Shown: positions 24,541 through 37,400, counted from the stretch's first letter. The stretch: DNA of 64,000 bases from Spirodela intermedia (GCA_902729315.2 LR746277.1:1617001-1681000); one strand, 5' to 3'. The notes: generated from the letters alone by a model not told the origin. Program-made: numbers and translations.

Positions 24541-26424
24541 TGATGTGACTAAATTAAGTCTCAAAAAGGGGGGTGAATTGATCTCTTATATTTTTTTGAT
24601 ATATTTTAGTGTTCTATCTATATGTATATGTGTCGACACACATTCTAACATAATTTATCAATTTATATGAAAATTCATTTAAGTCTCTTATTTTTGCCAT
24701 TGAGTCATTATCTCTTTCTTTCTCTTATAATTATGATAGACTTATAAATTTTTATATTAATTCACTCTTTCTTGTGATACATTTAGTATCAAATGATCTT
24801 CCTACCAAATTTTTGTTATTCTTCTCTTAAAATACAATTGACTTCACGTGCTCAACTCTCCCAAATAATATGATTTGATCTCTATCGATATCTCACTCAT
24901 CACAAGTATATATTGACTGACACTTGCTTAAGTCAACATCCTCCACATATCAATATTGACTCTTACAACCTCATGTTTTAATCTTATCCTTTCTCTACTC
25001 ACCTCTTAAGTGGTCTTAGAGAATGATGGAGAGAGATAACATTTAACTTGGTTATTTGATTTGTCAAATGTCACAAATAATTGAGTAAGCTGAAATTTTA
25101 GATTTTTCTTTAAAATGCATGGTCGTTTTGTTGTAAATAGTTGAGTGAATCTTCTTCTTAAGATTGTGTGAGTGATATGGATGAATATTTTTTTGTTCAA
25201 CATTGACCTTGTCTGTTTTCAGCCCATACTCTTTATACTCTAATAGATCCATGTCTTTTCAACATTTGAAAATAGTCATATTAATGTGAATATTTTCTCA
25301 TTACTTTGTTAACTATTTTTTAATTCTAAAATTTTCTATTAGACTGAGGGTTATCTATGATATATTGTCTAGATATATTTCTTTTTTTAGGGTCTTACTC
25401 AAAAGATATCATTTGGCTTGTATTTAATCCAAGTCTTTTGCTAATAAGTTACCATCTAGAATTTGTTCTTCTAACCTTTAGTCATACTTCTACTTAGATC
25501 TTTCAACTCATAAGTATGTCATTTTTGATATTATGTTTGGAGATTTTTAATTGATCAACATGTCTTTGTTGTTGATCTTATCATTATGTCCACAAACTTT
25601 GTTAAAGTGTTACCATCTAAAATGTGTGAAGCTAACCTTGAGACTTTGTTTGTTTCGGAACATGCATGCCCCTCATAAAAGGTCATTGAAGATTCTATCT
25701 AAAAATTTATGTTACTTCAATAGAAGATCTTGTTCTTGATACTTGGTTGAAGCTTGGTTGTTTCTACTTTGTTATTTTCTCTACATAGGACTCAAACAAG
25801 TCACCGTGCATATTACATGGTGATGATTGCTCTATTTCTTATTTTCTTCGTGCAAATGATTTAGCTCAATTATATATGTATCATGATTCGAGTCTTGCTT
25901 CAATCACTAGTCATATATTTTTTTTATGAATATTTTGACCATCTTTCCACATTGTCACTATAGTACTCTTAGTTTCAAGTTCCACCCATTTAAAGGTTTA
26001 AATATTTTAGATGTATTTTTTCCATTTTTGCAAAGGTTACTTCCTAAGTTCAAATCTTATATTTGAGATTTTGTCTTTGATTTTCAAATATTTTCAGTAT
26101 TAATGATTCTATCTTTATAGTGCTCAAGTCCACATTCGAATCTTACTCGTGACTTTATTTTTCTAGAATATATGTGGTACTTTGTCACGCATGTTGACAC
26201 ATGTAATGTTACACATATTTTGAAGATATTAAGTTACATTATTTTGATATAGATATGTATCTAAAAGGAATAATTATTTAAATTTGTTGTTAGTCATACG
26301 ATCAATATATATAATTTGAATGTTTGCTAATAATGTTTATTTTGTGATGAAAATAATCATGATGCATATAGATGATTTTAAGAATTATGTCATAACTAAT
26401 TAAAGAATAATTCATAAATAAAAT

Positions 26425-26760
26425 TTCCACTATATATGTCAAAATCAAGGACACCTATATTTCCACTATTTCCACTATATATGATTTCAAACCTTTGCTC
26501 AATGATGACTAATTACAGAAATAAAAATCACTCATCATTTTTGGAAAAGACTACTTCTTCACTTTTTTGGCTCCCCATCCTCAGATCTATAATTTGTGTA
26601 TCATTTTTATTTTATAAACTTTTATTCTTTGACTATTACTTTTAAATTCTCTATTTAATTAACAACCTAATGCATTCATGTGTGTCCATTCTTGGCTTTA
26701 AGGATTTTGATGTTATTAATTAATCTCATAAAGATAAAATGAAAAATTACTTTGAAATAT
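26425..26760 (+). repeat. segmental duplication block 2, copy A
   Basis: Direct match to about 36405-36700. Shared landmarks are TTTCAAACCTTTGCTCAATG, TATAATTTGTGTATCATTTT and GGCTTTAAGGATTTTGA. In copy A nearly 1.9 kb separates it from block 1, whereas in copy B the two are adjacent. Confidence 0.88.
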
Positions 26761-28307
26761 GTTCAATTTATTTGAAATTTCCTAACCTAAGAATCATTAT
26801 CTAAATCATTCGATTCAATTTATTTTGTTGTGGAAAAATACTTTTTAGGCATCATATGAAGACAAAAGATGAGAAAAAAATACATATGAAAGAAATTAGA
26901 GTGAATAGAGGAGTTTTTAAAAGGAAAGTAAAGAAGAGAGAAACTGTGTCAACACTTGAAAAATGAGAAAATGAGTTAAGCTAGAAAAGCTGTGTTGGCC
27001 CCATCCAAAGTTCGAGAAAGTGTGTGAACTTAAGAGACATTGGCCTACATATCTAAAGCTAATGAAAAAAAAAAGTGTGTTAGCATATGTCTCAACTCAT
27101 GTGTTGACTCAACAAAAGTCAAACACCATATGAAGAGAAAGGAGAATAAGATTTTCCCAAGCAAATCTAAAACATGAGACATAAAAGAAGATTTGACTTG
27201 TGTCAAAAGATCTCTAACAAAGTTCTTGTATACTAGCATATCAAAAGATCAATGACATGTCATAAAATTATTTCCTAGGCTAAATAGTTGGTTAAATCAA
27301 CAACTTAACTACATCATTTGTTTGTAGGTTAACCCATGCAAATTTTGATCCATCAAATCTCAAAAATTGAAATCCAAATAGTCAAGACTTAAGGCTCTTT
27401 AAATAACTCTTCACAAAATATTTTTAAAAACACCTAAAACCAAATGAAATCCTCACACATATTCAGAAACGGATCATTAAAGTTGTGCTCCAAAAGCAAC
27501 CTCTCTACAAGCTTAAGTTTTCTCTACCATTAAAGCATTAGCAAAGTCAAGGAAGCCCATCTTCGAAGCATTAAATTAGTAATAAGCTTTTATATTATTA
27601 TTTCATGTATGAAGTCATTCTAGGAGAGTGCTGATAACAAGATACATAAAGTTAAACTAGTGTCTTGGTGTATGACATAGGGTGATAAACCCATAAAATA
27701 TATTTAGTGATCATGGTGAGCAGTGTGAATGATTTCTTCTTCATCTTTTTTTATGAGAATAATTTATGTTGTTTTTTTTATTGCTCTCCTCCTTTCTTCT
27801 AGAAAATATCTAAGATTTTATGTCATTAAAACCTTATTTTTCAGGTGAAAAGTAGTAGGTTTTCTCATTGTTGAAACTCATATTTTTCTGGTGACGTTCA
27901 AAAGCCTTCTCATCCTTCCTTTCCATTACGAGATTTTATTGTTTCTTGTCATGATCTTTTGTCTTTTCTTCTTCAATTATCCATTTTTTTTATGATTTCT
28001 CATTAATTTTCCATCGTAATCTTGTATATTTTTGCTTATTCAGCTATTATTTCTTATTTTTCCTCCATTTCTTCATCATTTTCCCTTTGATTCTTCACCC
28101 CAATCTTCCATCTGTTCTCTTTGTTCGTCCATGATTCCTCATCACAACTTCCAATCTATTTCCCCCTCCGTCTAAGGGTGGTTTTATGTTGTGTCTGTCA
28201 GTGGTTTTTATTTTGCTGTTATATATCTCTAAGAGACCATTTAATATGATAATATTCTACTAAGAGAGTGAGCGAGCGACCGAGAGAGATAGAACGAGCG
28301 AGAGAGA

Positions 28308-28408
<101 letters not shown>

Positions 28409-30099
28409 AAATAGTAAAGAACAAAAGGGAGATATAATTTTTTTTTGGTGTTAGTATCATTTTATTTTGGGATCTTTATTAGGTGGATCATCAAGTTGGT
28501 TTTTTAAATATGGCTTAAATGGGACCCATTTTTCTTGGATCCAATACACTTTAAATCTAGGTCCAATCAGCTTATTGAATTCAAGCCCATTAATTTAATA
28601 TATTAATTTTTATTTTTAGGCTTAATAATAAATCTTTTTCTTCTTATTTATCCTTAGTTAAATTAGAATTCAATGAAAGATATTTCACACTATTATTTGG
28701 TAATTTGTAATCAAATATAAACATCAAAATATATCTATCATCTTAGATTACCCAAAAAATACCTAGGATCATATTTATGAATTTTAATATTCATAAAAAT
28801 ATCTAAAATGTTCTTCATGTGTTATGTCATAATAAAATATTTAAAATATTTCAATATTTAAAATCATTATAAGGGAGACTAGTAGGAACCCTTGGTAGGT
28901 GGGCTTAGTCTATATAAGGAAAATTATGCACACTCTAACATTTTATTTGTCAACATAGTGTCACCCCAATCAAGTCAACCCAATTTGTGTTGACCCAAGG
29001 TAGTTATTGCCCATTGGAGCTTGTTTCCATAAGTAATAATTTCGAAAAATGGACAATTAGCATACTAAATAAGCTTTCATATGAATATTTTGTTTCAAAT
29101 ATTTCTATTAAATTTGATAGCAAAATATTATTTTTATTTAGTTGTAATTTTCTTAATTATTGATATTTGAAAAGTAGTGAATAAAGTAATGATTTCAAGG
29201 AGCAAATTTATCAAAATTTCAAGATTTAGAACATGACAATAAAATGCATTATTTGAAGTATCTTCTGGATATTTGATATTAGTACTGTGTATTATTATTG
29301 AATTTATATTTAATTAATTTCAAGCACACATCCAAGAGATCACTCATGTGCATTACATATATAAAGGCTTTTTAGCATAATTCCATCAATTTATTTATCT
29401 TTTGTGCCTTTGTCATGAGGGAAACTTTATAGGATATTTAAGGCCACTCTAGCCAAAAAACATTTCCTAGTGGATTTGAAGTCCTTTTTTTTAAAGTGAG
29501 TTGACTCACTTTTAGGTCATTGAAAGCATTTAGTCCTCTTCATTGTGCCAAGTCACTCCCTTAATTGCAACTTGGTCTTTACAATTGTTAAACTTTATCT
29601 TACCAAGTGAGTGGACTCAATTTATACAAACAAAGGAAAATACATAAACTTGAAAGCAATAAAATTCAACTGAGTTAATATGTTTCTCGTCAGTTAGAAT
29701 ATGACCTCATAAATGTAAAACTAGTATTTCGGTCTTACAAGGTGTCTTTATCACTATTAAGTGTAAAGTCGTTTTAATAAGCTAGTGTACTTGTAGTTCA
29801 ACTCCCTTGTTGAAAAGTTAAAGGAGATGGACTTGATAGTCAATCCAAAATCCACATGTGATATCCTAAGGATTTTTAAAAAGAATTGCACAATTTTTTT
29901 TTCATGGCATAATTTTAATAATAGAAGATTACTCTTTTACATTTCAATGCATTTTGTTACTAAATGGCAAAACTCTAGTTTTCTAATTCCTATCGCTATC
30001 ACACCCTGTTATTTTCTCTTTGTCATCTCATACTCTCTTCTCTCGTCTGTGCTTTATCTACTCATCTTCGTACTACATCAATGCAGCCACTCTCTCCCT

Positions 30100-30590
30100 G
30101 CCCTTTCTACTAGCCCACCTCAACCTCTCTCTCTCTCTCTCTCTCTCACTCACTCACTTACTCACTCACACACACACGCACACTCACGCACACACACAAG
30201 TGCACACCATATCTCGACCTTAGTCTTTCCTGTATCGCAATGAGTGAGAGGAAGGTATTATTATAGCGGGAGAGAGAGAGAGAGAGAGAAAGAGAGCGCC
30301 GAGATGAGGGTCGGAGGGTGGCCTCGAAGCATACTTGTTTAACCATCCTTGTCGACCTAAGTTGTAACTATGTCCATTCTGGAGCAGACTTCACTTTTGT
30401 GGAAGTACACTTTGGCACAAGTGTGTTCCTGATTTTCATTAACAAACTCACTGAGAGACAACCTCTTCTGAGGGTGTAGATCCCTCCGTCTTATAGAGTT
30501 GTCCCTGTTAGAGCAAAAACCCACTATAGACTTAGCAATGCTCACACGATACGTACGACGAGAATTAGGAGAGAGGAGAAGAATCAACTC
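30100..30590 (+). repeat. segmental duplication block 3, copy A (microsatellite plus flank)
   Basis: Corresponds to about 36830-37400. Both copies have a pyrimidine and CA-rich microsatellite, then a sequence with GTGAGAG/GTGAGTG, a GA run, and TTTGTGG.AGTACA.TTTGGCACAAGT, ending near GGAGAGAGGAGAA. The CA tract is short here and about 100 bp long in copy B. Confidence 0.88.
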
Positions 30591-30944
30591 TAACGACGAA
30601 ACCTCTATTGTATGAGAAAAGAATATAGGATAACTCTTGTTAAGGAACACCAACCCCGGATATTAGTCCTCAAAGTAATCACCAATCCCAGGTCTCCCCT
30701 GGGGCCGTTTCCTCCGTTCGTCCAAAGCGATTTCCCCGTTATAATACTGTTCCCATTCCGCCCCGTACGCGACAAACGGCCGTTCCTGTCCGTTCCCTTG
30801 TGTGAAAATCGTCCCGACCAGTCATTTAATGCGCCGCCTGAAAACGCAGACCACATTAAATAACAATCTCTTAAGATTACATAACTACCCTCGGCGCCTT
30901 GTTTGCAGATGGCGCACCATTGTGGAAGATGGAGGAATAAAGAG

Positions 30945-31290
30945 AGCTAGTAAACGTCACGAAAAGACGAAAGTGGCGTCCCCTTGGGCAACGACAATGC
31001 CACTAAGTCAACGGACTTAACTTCACGTCGTCCGTCTCACCTGAAGCACAGAAATTCCTCATCTGACCGCAAATTCCTGAAGTCTGTGAAAAGATCACAA
31101 AACGAGTGGATGGAAGCGTATCGAGATTTTTCCATTGACATAACTGCGAGTGCCCATAATATCCGCGGAATGTTCTGTTGACGCATCCACATCATTCGAC
31201 TCTTACAACAACCCAATGATAAACATTAGAAACCCTTCCCAGATAACACAGGTCGTACTCTTTCCACGAACCCACGTCTCTCGGTTCCGT
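30945..31290 (+). repeat. segmental duplication block 4, copy A (3' flank of UGT A)
   Basis: Matches about 38570-38930. Shared pieces include CGTCACGA.AAGACGA.AGTGGCG, TTTTCCATTGACATAACTGC, CGGAATGTT and CTTTCCACGAAC. In copy A it leads almost directly into the UGT stop. In copy B the retrotransposon intervenes. Confidence 0.85.
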
Positions 31291-31327
31291 GCCGGAGAGA
31301 GAGAGAGAGAGAGAGATAGAGAGATCC

Positions 31328-32842
31328 CTAGGAGACGGAGGTTTTGGCGAGAAGGGGGTTGATCGTCTCAACTCTGACTCCCTCGGGGGCGTGCACCGTC
31401 ATCCTCCCGGCAGAAGGACCTCCCCGACGTCTGACCTCTTCCATGAAGAACTGTATGTTGCGGTCGGAGGAACCCCCTTGGGCCACCGCCCCATTGGCCA
31501 GCTCCTTCAGCCTGGCGGCGTTGGCCCGCATCTTCTCCGCCCTCGGGCCCCTAACAACCTCCTCTACGGCCCGCTGGACGTCCTCTCTGGTGAACGACGG
31601 GAGCTCGGGCTGGGGTCGCAGATGGACCCCCATCTCGAAGATCTCCACGAGGAACTTGGCGTCCGTGACCTGGTCTCCCCACTGGGGGAAAGCTATGGCG
31701 GGCACGCCTGATGTAAGAGACTCGAGAGTGGAGTTCCAGCCGCAGTGCGTGAGGAAGCAGGCGGTGGAGGGGTGGCGGAGGACGGTCTCCTGCGGACTCC
31801 ACTGCACCACCAGCCCCCTCCCTGCAACCTCCTCCTCGAAGCCCTCCGGCAGCATGGCCCTCGCGTCATTCCTGACCACCCAGAGGAACGGCTGCCCGCT
31901 GCCCCGCAGGCCCTCGGCCAGCTCCACCACCACCTCCGCCGAGAGGACGACGACGCTGCCCACGGAGGCGTACACCACCGAGCCCGGTTCCTGCTCGTCG
32001 AGCCAGCCCACACAGTCGGCCGCCTTCCACAGGTCCCCCCGCACGGCTTCGGTGACGGGCAAGTCCACCAGCGGGCCCACTGGGATGACCGGGAGGTACT
32101 GAGAGATGCCCTCGATGGAAGCGCTCTCGATCTCCTCGAAGGTGTTGAGGAAGACCCAGTCGGCCTCTTGGATATTCGAGAACTGGTTCAAGATGGAGAC
32201 GGTGAGGGAGGGGTAGGGGTTGCCGGGGAGGAGGAACGAGGGCACCTCGTGCCGTCGCAGGGTGGGGACCCCCGGGAGCACCATGGAGACGTCTTGCCCG
32301 GCGTCCGAGGGGAATTCGGCGAGGCCCTTTTGGTAGTGGTAGTAGGCGGAGAAGACGGCGGCGGACTGGACCCAGAGTACTGCCCGGGGAATGCCCATGC
32401 CGGCGGCGACGCCGAGCACCCAGGGGATGAACGGGTTGCCGACGACGCAGGCGACGGGCCGGCCGAGATCGGCCTGACGACGGATGAGGGCGGCCACCTC
32501 CTTGGATCCCACGTCTCTCAGCTGGGGCATGTAAAGGTCGAGGTCGTAGCGCCGCGGGTCGCCGACCTCCCACCCGTCGGAGAAGAACTCGAAGCGTATG
32601 CGGCCGGCGCCGAAGGGGATGAAGGTCCCGTCAGCGGCGGCGGCGGCGGCGGGGGACGACTTGGTCGCCTCCCGGATCCGGCTGCCGGCGTCGGCGACGG
32701 AGGAGAAGGTCACGTCGGCCCCCTTTGCGGCGACGCTCTTCGCGAAGCGGAGGAACGGGTTGAGGTGGCCCTGCCCGGTGAAGGTGACGAAGAGAATATG
32801 GGCCGTCGAGGCAGGAGTTGTGAGCTCGGCTACGGCTCCCAT
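31328..32842 (-). CDS. UGT84-type UDP-glucosyltransferase, copy A
   Basis: A single-exon gene of 504 residues, normal length for plant family-1 glycosyltransferases. The N-terminal acceptor domain opens HILFVTFTGQGHLNP with the catalytic His at 26. The position that holds the partner Asp in many flavonoid UGTs reads Asn in VVGNPFIPW (about 136), which I recall as usual for UGT84. The 44-residue PSPG donor box runs from W348 to Q391 with HCGWNS at 366-371; its final Gln favours UDP-glucose. FPQWGDQVTDAKFLVE and the intronless structure point to group L/UGT84, enzymes that typically make glucose esters of hydroxybenzoic, hydroxycinnamic or related acids in the cytosol. The exact acceptor cannot be read from sequence. 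It has a near-twin at 44015-45529, and residues 78-469 are identical in the two. The start chosen is the only ATG before the conserved beta strand. Very high GC content also creates long antisense frames. Confidence 0.93.
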   Translation of the reverse strand: MGAVAELTTPASTAHILFVTFTGQGHLNPFLRFAKSVAAKGADVTFSSVADAGSRIREATKSSPAAAAAADGTFIPFGAGRIRFEFFSDGWEVGDPRRYDLDLYMPQLRDVGSKEVAALIRRQADLGRPVACVVGNPFIPWVLGVAAGMGIPRAVLWVQSAAVFSAYYHYQKGLAEFPSDAGQDVSMVLPGVPTLRRHEVPSFLLPGNPYPSLTVSILNQFSNIQEADWVFLNTFEEIESASIEGISQYLPVIPVGPLVDLPVTEAVRGDLWKAADCVGWLDEQEPGSVVYASVGSVVVLSAEVVVELAEGLRGSGQPFLWVVRNDARAMLPEGFEEEVAGRGLVVQWSPQETVLRHPSTACFLTHCGWNSTLESLTSGVPAIAFPQWGDQVTDAKFLVEIFEMGVHLRPQPELPSFTREDVQRAVEEVVRGPRAEKMRANAARLKELANGAVAQGGSSDRNIQFFMEEVRRRGGPSAGRMTVHAPEGVRVETINPLLAKTSVS

Positions 32843-32920
32843 GGCCGGCGATCTGGGGCAGCTGGCAGAGGCGAGAGTAGGTGTAAGATGAAACAGTGGC
32901 GTCCCGGACAGATCTGTATG

Positions 32921-32925
32921 TTATA
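32921..32925 (-). promoter_or_regulatory. TATA-like element of UGT copy A
   Basis: TATAA on the minus strand about 80 bp before the ATG. It lies in a segment of roughly 55 bp (about 32903-32958) that copy B lacks. A second TATAA is at 33021-33025. Which one is used is unknown. Confidence 0.4.
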
Positions 32926-33228
32926 GAAGCGGATGAAATGAAGCCTGCCCAGCGGTGGCGTGGGGAGATTTCAGCCATGTGATAAACCAAACTCGGGCCT
33001 CATCTCCAGGTGGAAGGAAATTATAGAGTCCATTTGTGAGCCAAAGAAGTTGGAAGGGGATAAACTCAGCCATGTTTGCCCCGGCTGGTGCCGCCACAGC
33101 CTCTCGGCGCGGTCGTCCATCTTCTCGACAGCTGGCGCGCGGAAATGGCCCGGGGCTGACGCTCGACCACTTCTTCTTCTTCTTCTGCTTCTTTTTTTTC
33201 TTCCTCCTCTCCGTCCGGTATATCTGTG

Positions 33229-33560
33229 GCTCTGGAGCGGAGACGTGCCTCTCTCCGGAGGCCCCTCGGGTGACGTTAAGGGGGGGGGGGAGATTATTGG
33301 GCACATTTTTACAGTGCTGAGTAGCGTAGTAAACGGGCCTCGTCAGTAGTATTTGGCCTCTATGGCCTTGTACGATGGTGATATTCTACCGAGGAAGACG
33401 GCGACGGAATCTCTAACACCACGGGTGTCAGCGACGCTGCCTGGAGCGGAGACGTGTCTCTGGTGACGAGGGCGGGCTATGATGGGGCACGTTTTTTTAA
33501 TGCTAGTAATACTCTAAATGGGCCTCGTCAATAGTATTTGGCCTTTACGATTGATCCAGC
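33229..33560 (+). repeat. diverged tandem duplication upstream of UGT copy A
   Basis: Two units (about 33229-33365 and 33442-33560) share TGGAGCGGAGACGTG, GGGCAC.TTTTT and GGGCCTCGTCA.TAGTATTTGG in the same order. I see no counterpart upstream of UGT copy B. Confidence 0.8.
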
Positions 33561-33759
33561 TGGCTTCTGGCAGATAATCAATGATCCAATAAAATAATAA
33601 TTATTATTTATGTAGCAAAACTCAAAATGGTGTTGGTTATACATTATTTAATTCACAAAATACAATCAGGTGTCAACTGACATTTATCACCGCCAATTGT
33701 GGAGGCCAATGAGGAACGACTGTGCACGGAACCAAGACCCCCGGTCAATGCGGAGACGA

Positions 33760-34007
33760 CAGTAAAAAGTGACATTTTTTATCGCAGGGATATTGGGTGA
33801 CACAAAATCTGCACCTTTTATATAAACGCATAATTTAAAAAATACAACCAGCCTATGAAAATTTATAGAAAATCAGATCACTCGTAGACATGTTAGAGGA
33901 AGGGAGGCAGATTGAGAGACAAGGGAGATAGATAGATAAATAGAGAGAGAAAGAGAGAGAGGGATACATTGATAGATAGATAAATAGATAGATATACAAA
34001 GAGATAG

Positions 34008-34039
<32 letters not shown>

Positions 34040-34045
34040 TCTTCT
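33760..34045 (+). repeat. segmental duplication block 6, copy A (distal upstream)
   Basis: Matches about 46310-46550. Landmarks are TATTGGGT.ACA.AAAATCTGCACC, ATAAACGCATAATTTAA and an ending in a GATA/GA microsatellite (here about 33925-34040). This marks the right-hand limit of recognisable homology. Confidence 0.88.
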
Positions 34046-35740
34046 CAGCTAAGGTTCAATATGTAGTGACTAATAACATGCTGATTATCATGTGAAAAGA
34101 TTAAGAATTATCCTATTAAAGAATTTAAATCTTATGATGTACATGTTATCATATTAAAACATATACATATATTATTTATTTGATTTTTTTATGAAGTTTA
34201 ATATTTTAGAGAATTTTTCAGAATTTTTTCACAGCTTTGTCGTCATAATTGATTTTTTTTCTAATATGAGATAATTCTAATAATTTTTGATATTTTTTTA
34301 TGATTTTTTCAGAAGTTGATCCTACACTTTTACAGATGAAATTTTATCTAGAGATGATGCAATGGAACCAAGGGCAGAATCAATGACACACGACATCACC
34401 AAATTAGGAGATCAGAAATCATTGAGAGTGTCTCAACGATCGACACCAGATGGAGCATACTTATCAAGGGTGCAGTAGATCTAAACATTAAGAAATATCC
34501 TACTACGACAAGATGTCTAGATCTAATGCTTCATATCAGCTTGAGAGGAAATTGACTCTCACTTCATCTCATATCGGCTAAAAAGACAAAAAGCCTCTCA
34601 CTCATTCATAGTCCTAGATTAGATGATTTAGGATGAACTAGCTCATGAGAAGGCATAGATCCGCTTTACACGTGTAATCTCATACCCTTGTGTAACCCTT
34701 ACACATTTAAGCCACCATTTATGAGCAAAAAATCTAACTTTGAATGTCCCAACATTTAGTCAGCTCGAATGAAACAACATTAAGATTTTGCATTGATTTA
34801 AATGTATTTTAGTTTGATTCACGTGTTGATTTACAATCTAAATCATCAGAGAATCATACATAAAGAAGAAATCACTTGGCCTTGGTGACATATAGAGGCC
34901 CGAGGTAAGTTTTTCCAAGTCAATGTGTTCCGTGTGTGAACAACTACCTAAGTATTCATAAGTTTGAAATAGATATAGTTACGTTTTCGATTTTGTATTA
35001 CAATTTTTCCATGAGTGTTTTCCTTCTCCATCATCTCCTACATCTTTGAATTTTTTTTCTCTCTTTTTGATGGTAAATATTATTCTTATTTACTATCGCT
35101 TCTTCTTCTTAGCATTCATTTTGTCCTAATATATCAATTAAATAGAATAGTAGCTACCTATTGCCTAATTATCATTCCCTATGGATCGACCTTGAGCTTA
35201 CCATGTCACTTACTTATTTTAGTGTTTCAATTTGAGTAAATTTAGGATTATAAATATTTTTAGTCAACTAATTTTGGGGCATTTCAACAACCCTAGATGT
35301 CATTTTATTAGGGACCATATTGGTCTTTATGGTCCTCATCAGCTCCGAATCACTCCTTTACCTCTATCATCTAATTCAGGCAAGTCAAGACCCAACTCAC
35401 CTTTAGGTGTTCTCAAGATTTATTGAAAAGTACAACTCATCTTAAGTTCTTTTGATTTCTAACCATTCTCCTCTTACAGAATGTGAGCAAAGCCACCAAT
35501 TTTCATGTCGCGAGACTCTAAATTGAGCCTTGAAATGATAGTCCTTATAGGGGTTAACCTACTTGAGCTTGTTTCTCATTCTTTGCATCTATATCATGAC
35601 TGTTCATGAGTCAATATAGGATCTCTCTTTCAATATATTCATAGGCTGAGCAAGGCTAATTACTTCATATGGGGTTTGGGTCGAATTCCATTTTTTAACT
35701 TGTCTTTGAGCACATGCAAGTCTAAGGCATGCCAACCAAT
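34046..35740. other. spacer between the two duplication copies, no gene seen
   Basis: AT-rich, with frames of at most about 75 codons that are Leu/Phe/Ser-rich by composition. No domain, RNA gene or element is recognised. Confidence 0.6.
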
Positions 35741-36400
35741 TGACTAAATATAAATATCAGAAAAATCCTATTTCCATCATGAGTAAACTCACTTGATCTG
35801 GAGTAAAAATTGGTATTATTGGAGCTACAAAGTGCTAAGCTAAAAGTTCAGCATTTTGAAAATGGTCATTTGAAAGATAGTTGGAACCCATTTTTCTAAT
35901 ATCATATGAAAAGATTCACCCATCTAATATTTGTGAGCAGATTTAACACCTTAGAAAGTATACTTACATGTCATTTTCAGGAACTGTAAACTATTACATA
36001 ACAAAAATAAGCTTTTACATCTCCAAGCCCACCTATTTGCACTCACTCAATGAAGCTACTTAGTAGAATTGTAAGAATTATTTGCTGCATTCTTTGTCAC
36101 TTTTGCTTTCTTTGATGAATTTCTTTGAAAAAAATCAATTGTCAATCTAGAAGAGTTTAGTTGGGCCTAAGTTGATTTGAACCCCTAGAGTCGTAAATGA
36201 ACACAAACTATTTTGAGTAACACTTGAGTCAACTTAAATCATTAAATGAAGAAATGATTGACTGAATGCTAATTTGGTTTGACTTCTTAGAGTCATGAAG
36301 TTTATCAGATGTTAGTTGAGGTCTCGATATCAATAGTATATGACAAAATGTTGGCAAAATTTGAAGGCATGCATGCTCATTAGAATGTAGAATAAGGTTG
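35740..36400 (+). repeat. segmental duplication block 1, copy B
   Basis: Homologue of 23520-24540. The first part (AAATCCTATTTCCA.TCATGAGTA) matches about 23555, and the rest matches 23955-24540 colinearly. Confidence 0.88.
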
Positions 36401-36404
36401 GTGT

Positions 36405-36700
36405 ATTATGTTATTTCAAACCTTTGCTCAATGGTGACTAATTAGGATAACATAAATCACTCATTATTTTTAAAATGACTAATTCCTCACTTTTGGCTCC
36501 CCACCCTTAAAAAACTTATAATTTGTGTATCATTTTTATTTACCATTGTTTGTTCTTTGACTAGTACTTTTAACTTCTCTATTTAATTAACAATCTAATG
36601 CATTTATGTGCATCCATTACTGGCTTTAAGGATTTTGAGGTTATTAATTAATAATATAAAGATAAAAATGAAATATTACATTGAAAATTACTAACCTAAG
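36405..36700 (+). repeat. segmental duplication block 2, copy B
   Basis: Homologue of 26425-26760, directly adjoining block 1 here. Confidence 0.87.
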
Positions 36701-36847
36701 AATTCAAGCCCCAAATAATTAACACTGAATTAATGAAGTCAAATATTTGTTTCTTCTATAATATAAGAACTTTGTAGATTCAAGCCCCAAATCTTGTTAT
36801 CTTCTTTGTTACTAATTGAGTCACTCAGCCTCACTTTCTCTCTCTCT

Positions 36848-36959
<112 letters not shown>

Positions 36960-37400
36960 TACTCATGTACAGCTACGCACACTTGGCCACACTCATGCAC
37001 ACACACTAGTGCATACCTTCGGCCTTAGTGTTTTCTATCTCACAAGGAGTGAGTGGTAAGTAATTATTGTGGGAGAGAGAGAGAGAGAGAGAGAGCTCTC
37101 ATGTAAGAGAGGTGAGAATAATAGAGAAAGCGAGCACCGAGGTGAGCGTCTAGGGTGGCCCCTAAGTAGACTTGGTTCAACCACCCTTGTTGACCTCAAT
37201 TGTAGCCATGCCCATGCTCAAGCAACCTTCACCTTTGTGGGAGTACAATTTGGCACAAGTATGTTCATATCTGAGAGACGACCTCCTTTTAAAGAGTAGC
37301 TATCTTCGTTTTATAGAGAGTTGTTTGTGTTATAGCAAAAGTTCACTATGAACTCGCGTAATAATATTCACATGATCCGTACGTAGGAGAGAGGAGAATG
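36960..37400 (+). repeat. segmental duplication block 3, copy B
   Basis: Homologue of about 30180-30590, ending near GGAGAGAGGAGAATGGTCAA. A different sequence follows in each copy: about 360 bp of unique DNA in copy A, and the RING-CH fragment in copy B. Confidence 0.86.

Noticed and set aside
31745-32926. 393-codon open frame antisense to UGT copy A
   Set aside because: It mirrors the GC-rich UGT coding strand, has no domain, and has the same counterpart opposite copy B, as expected from strong GC3 bias.
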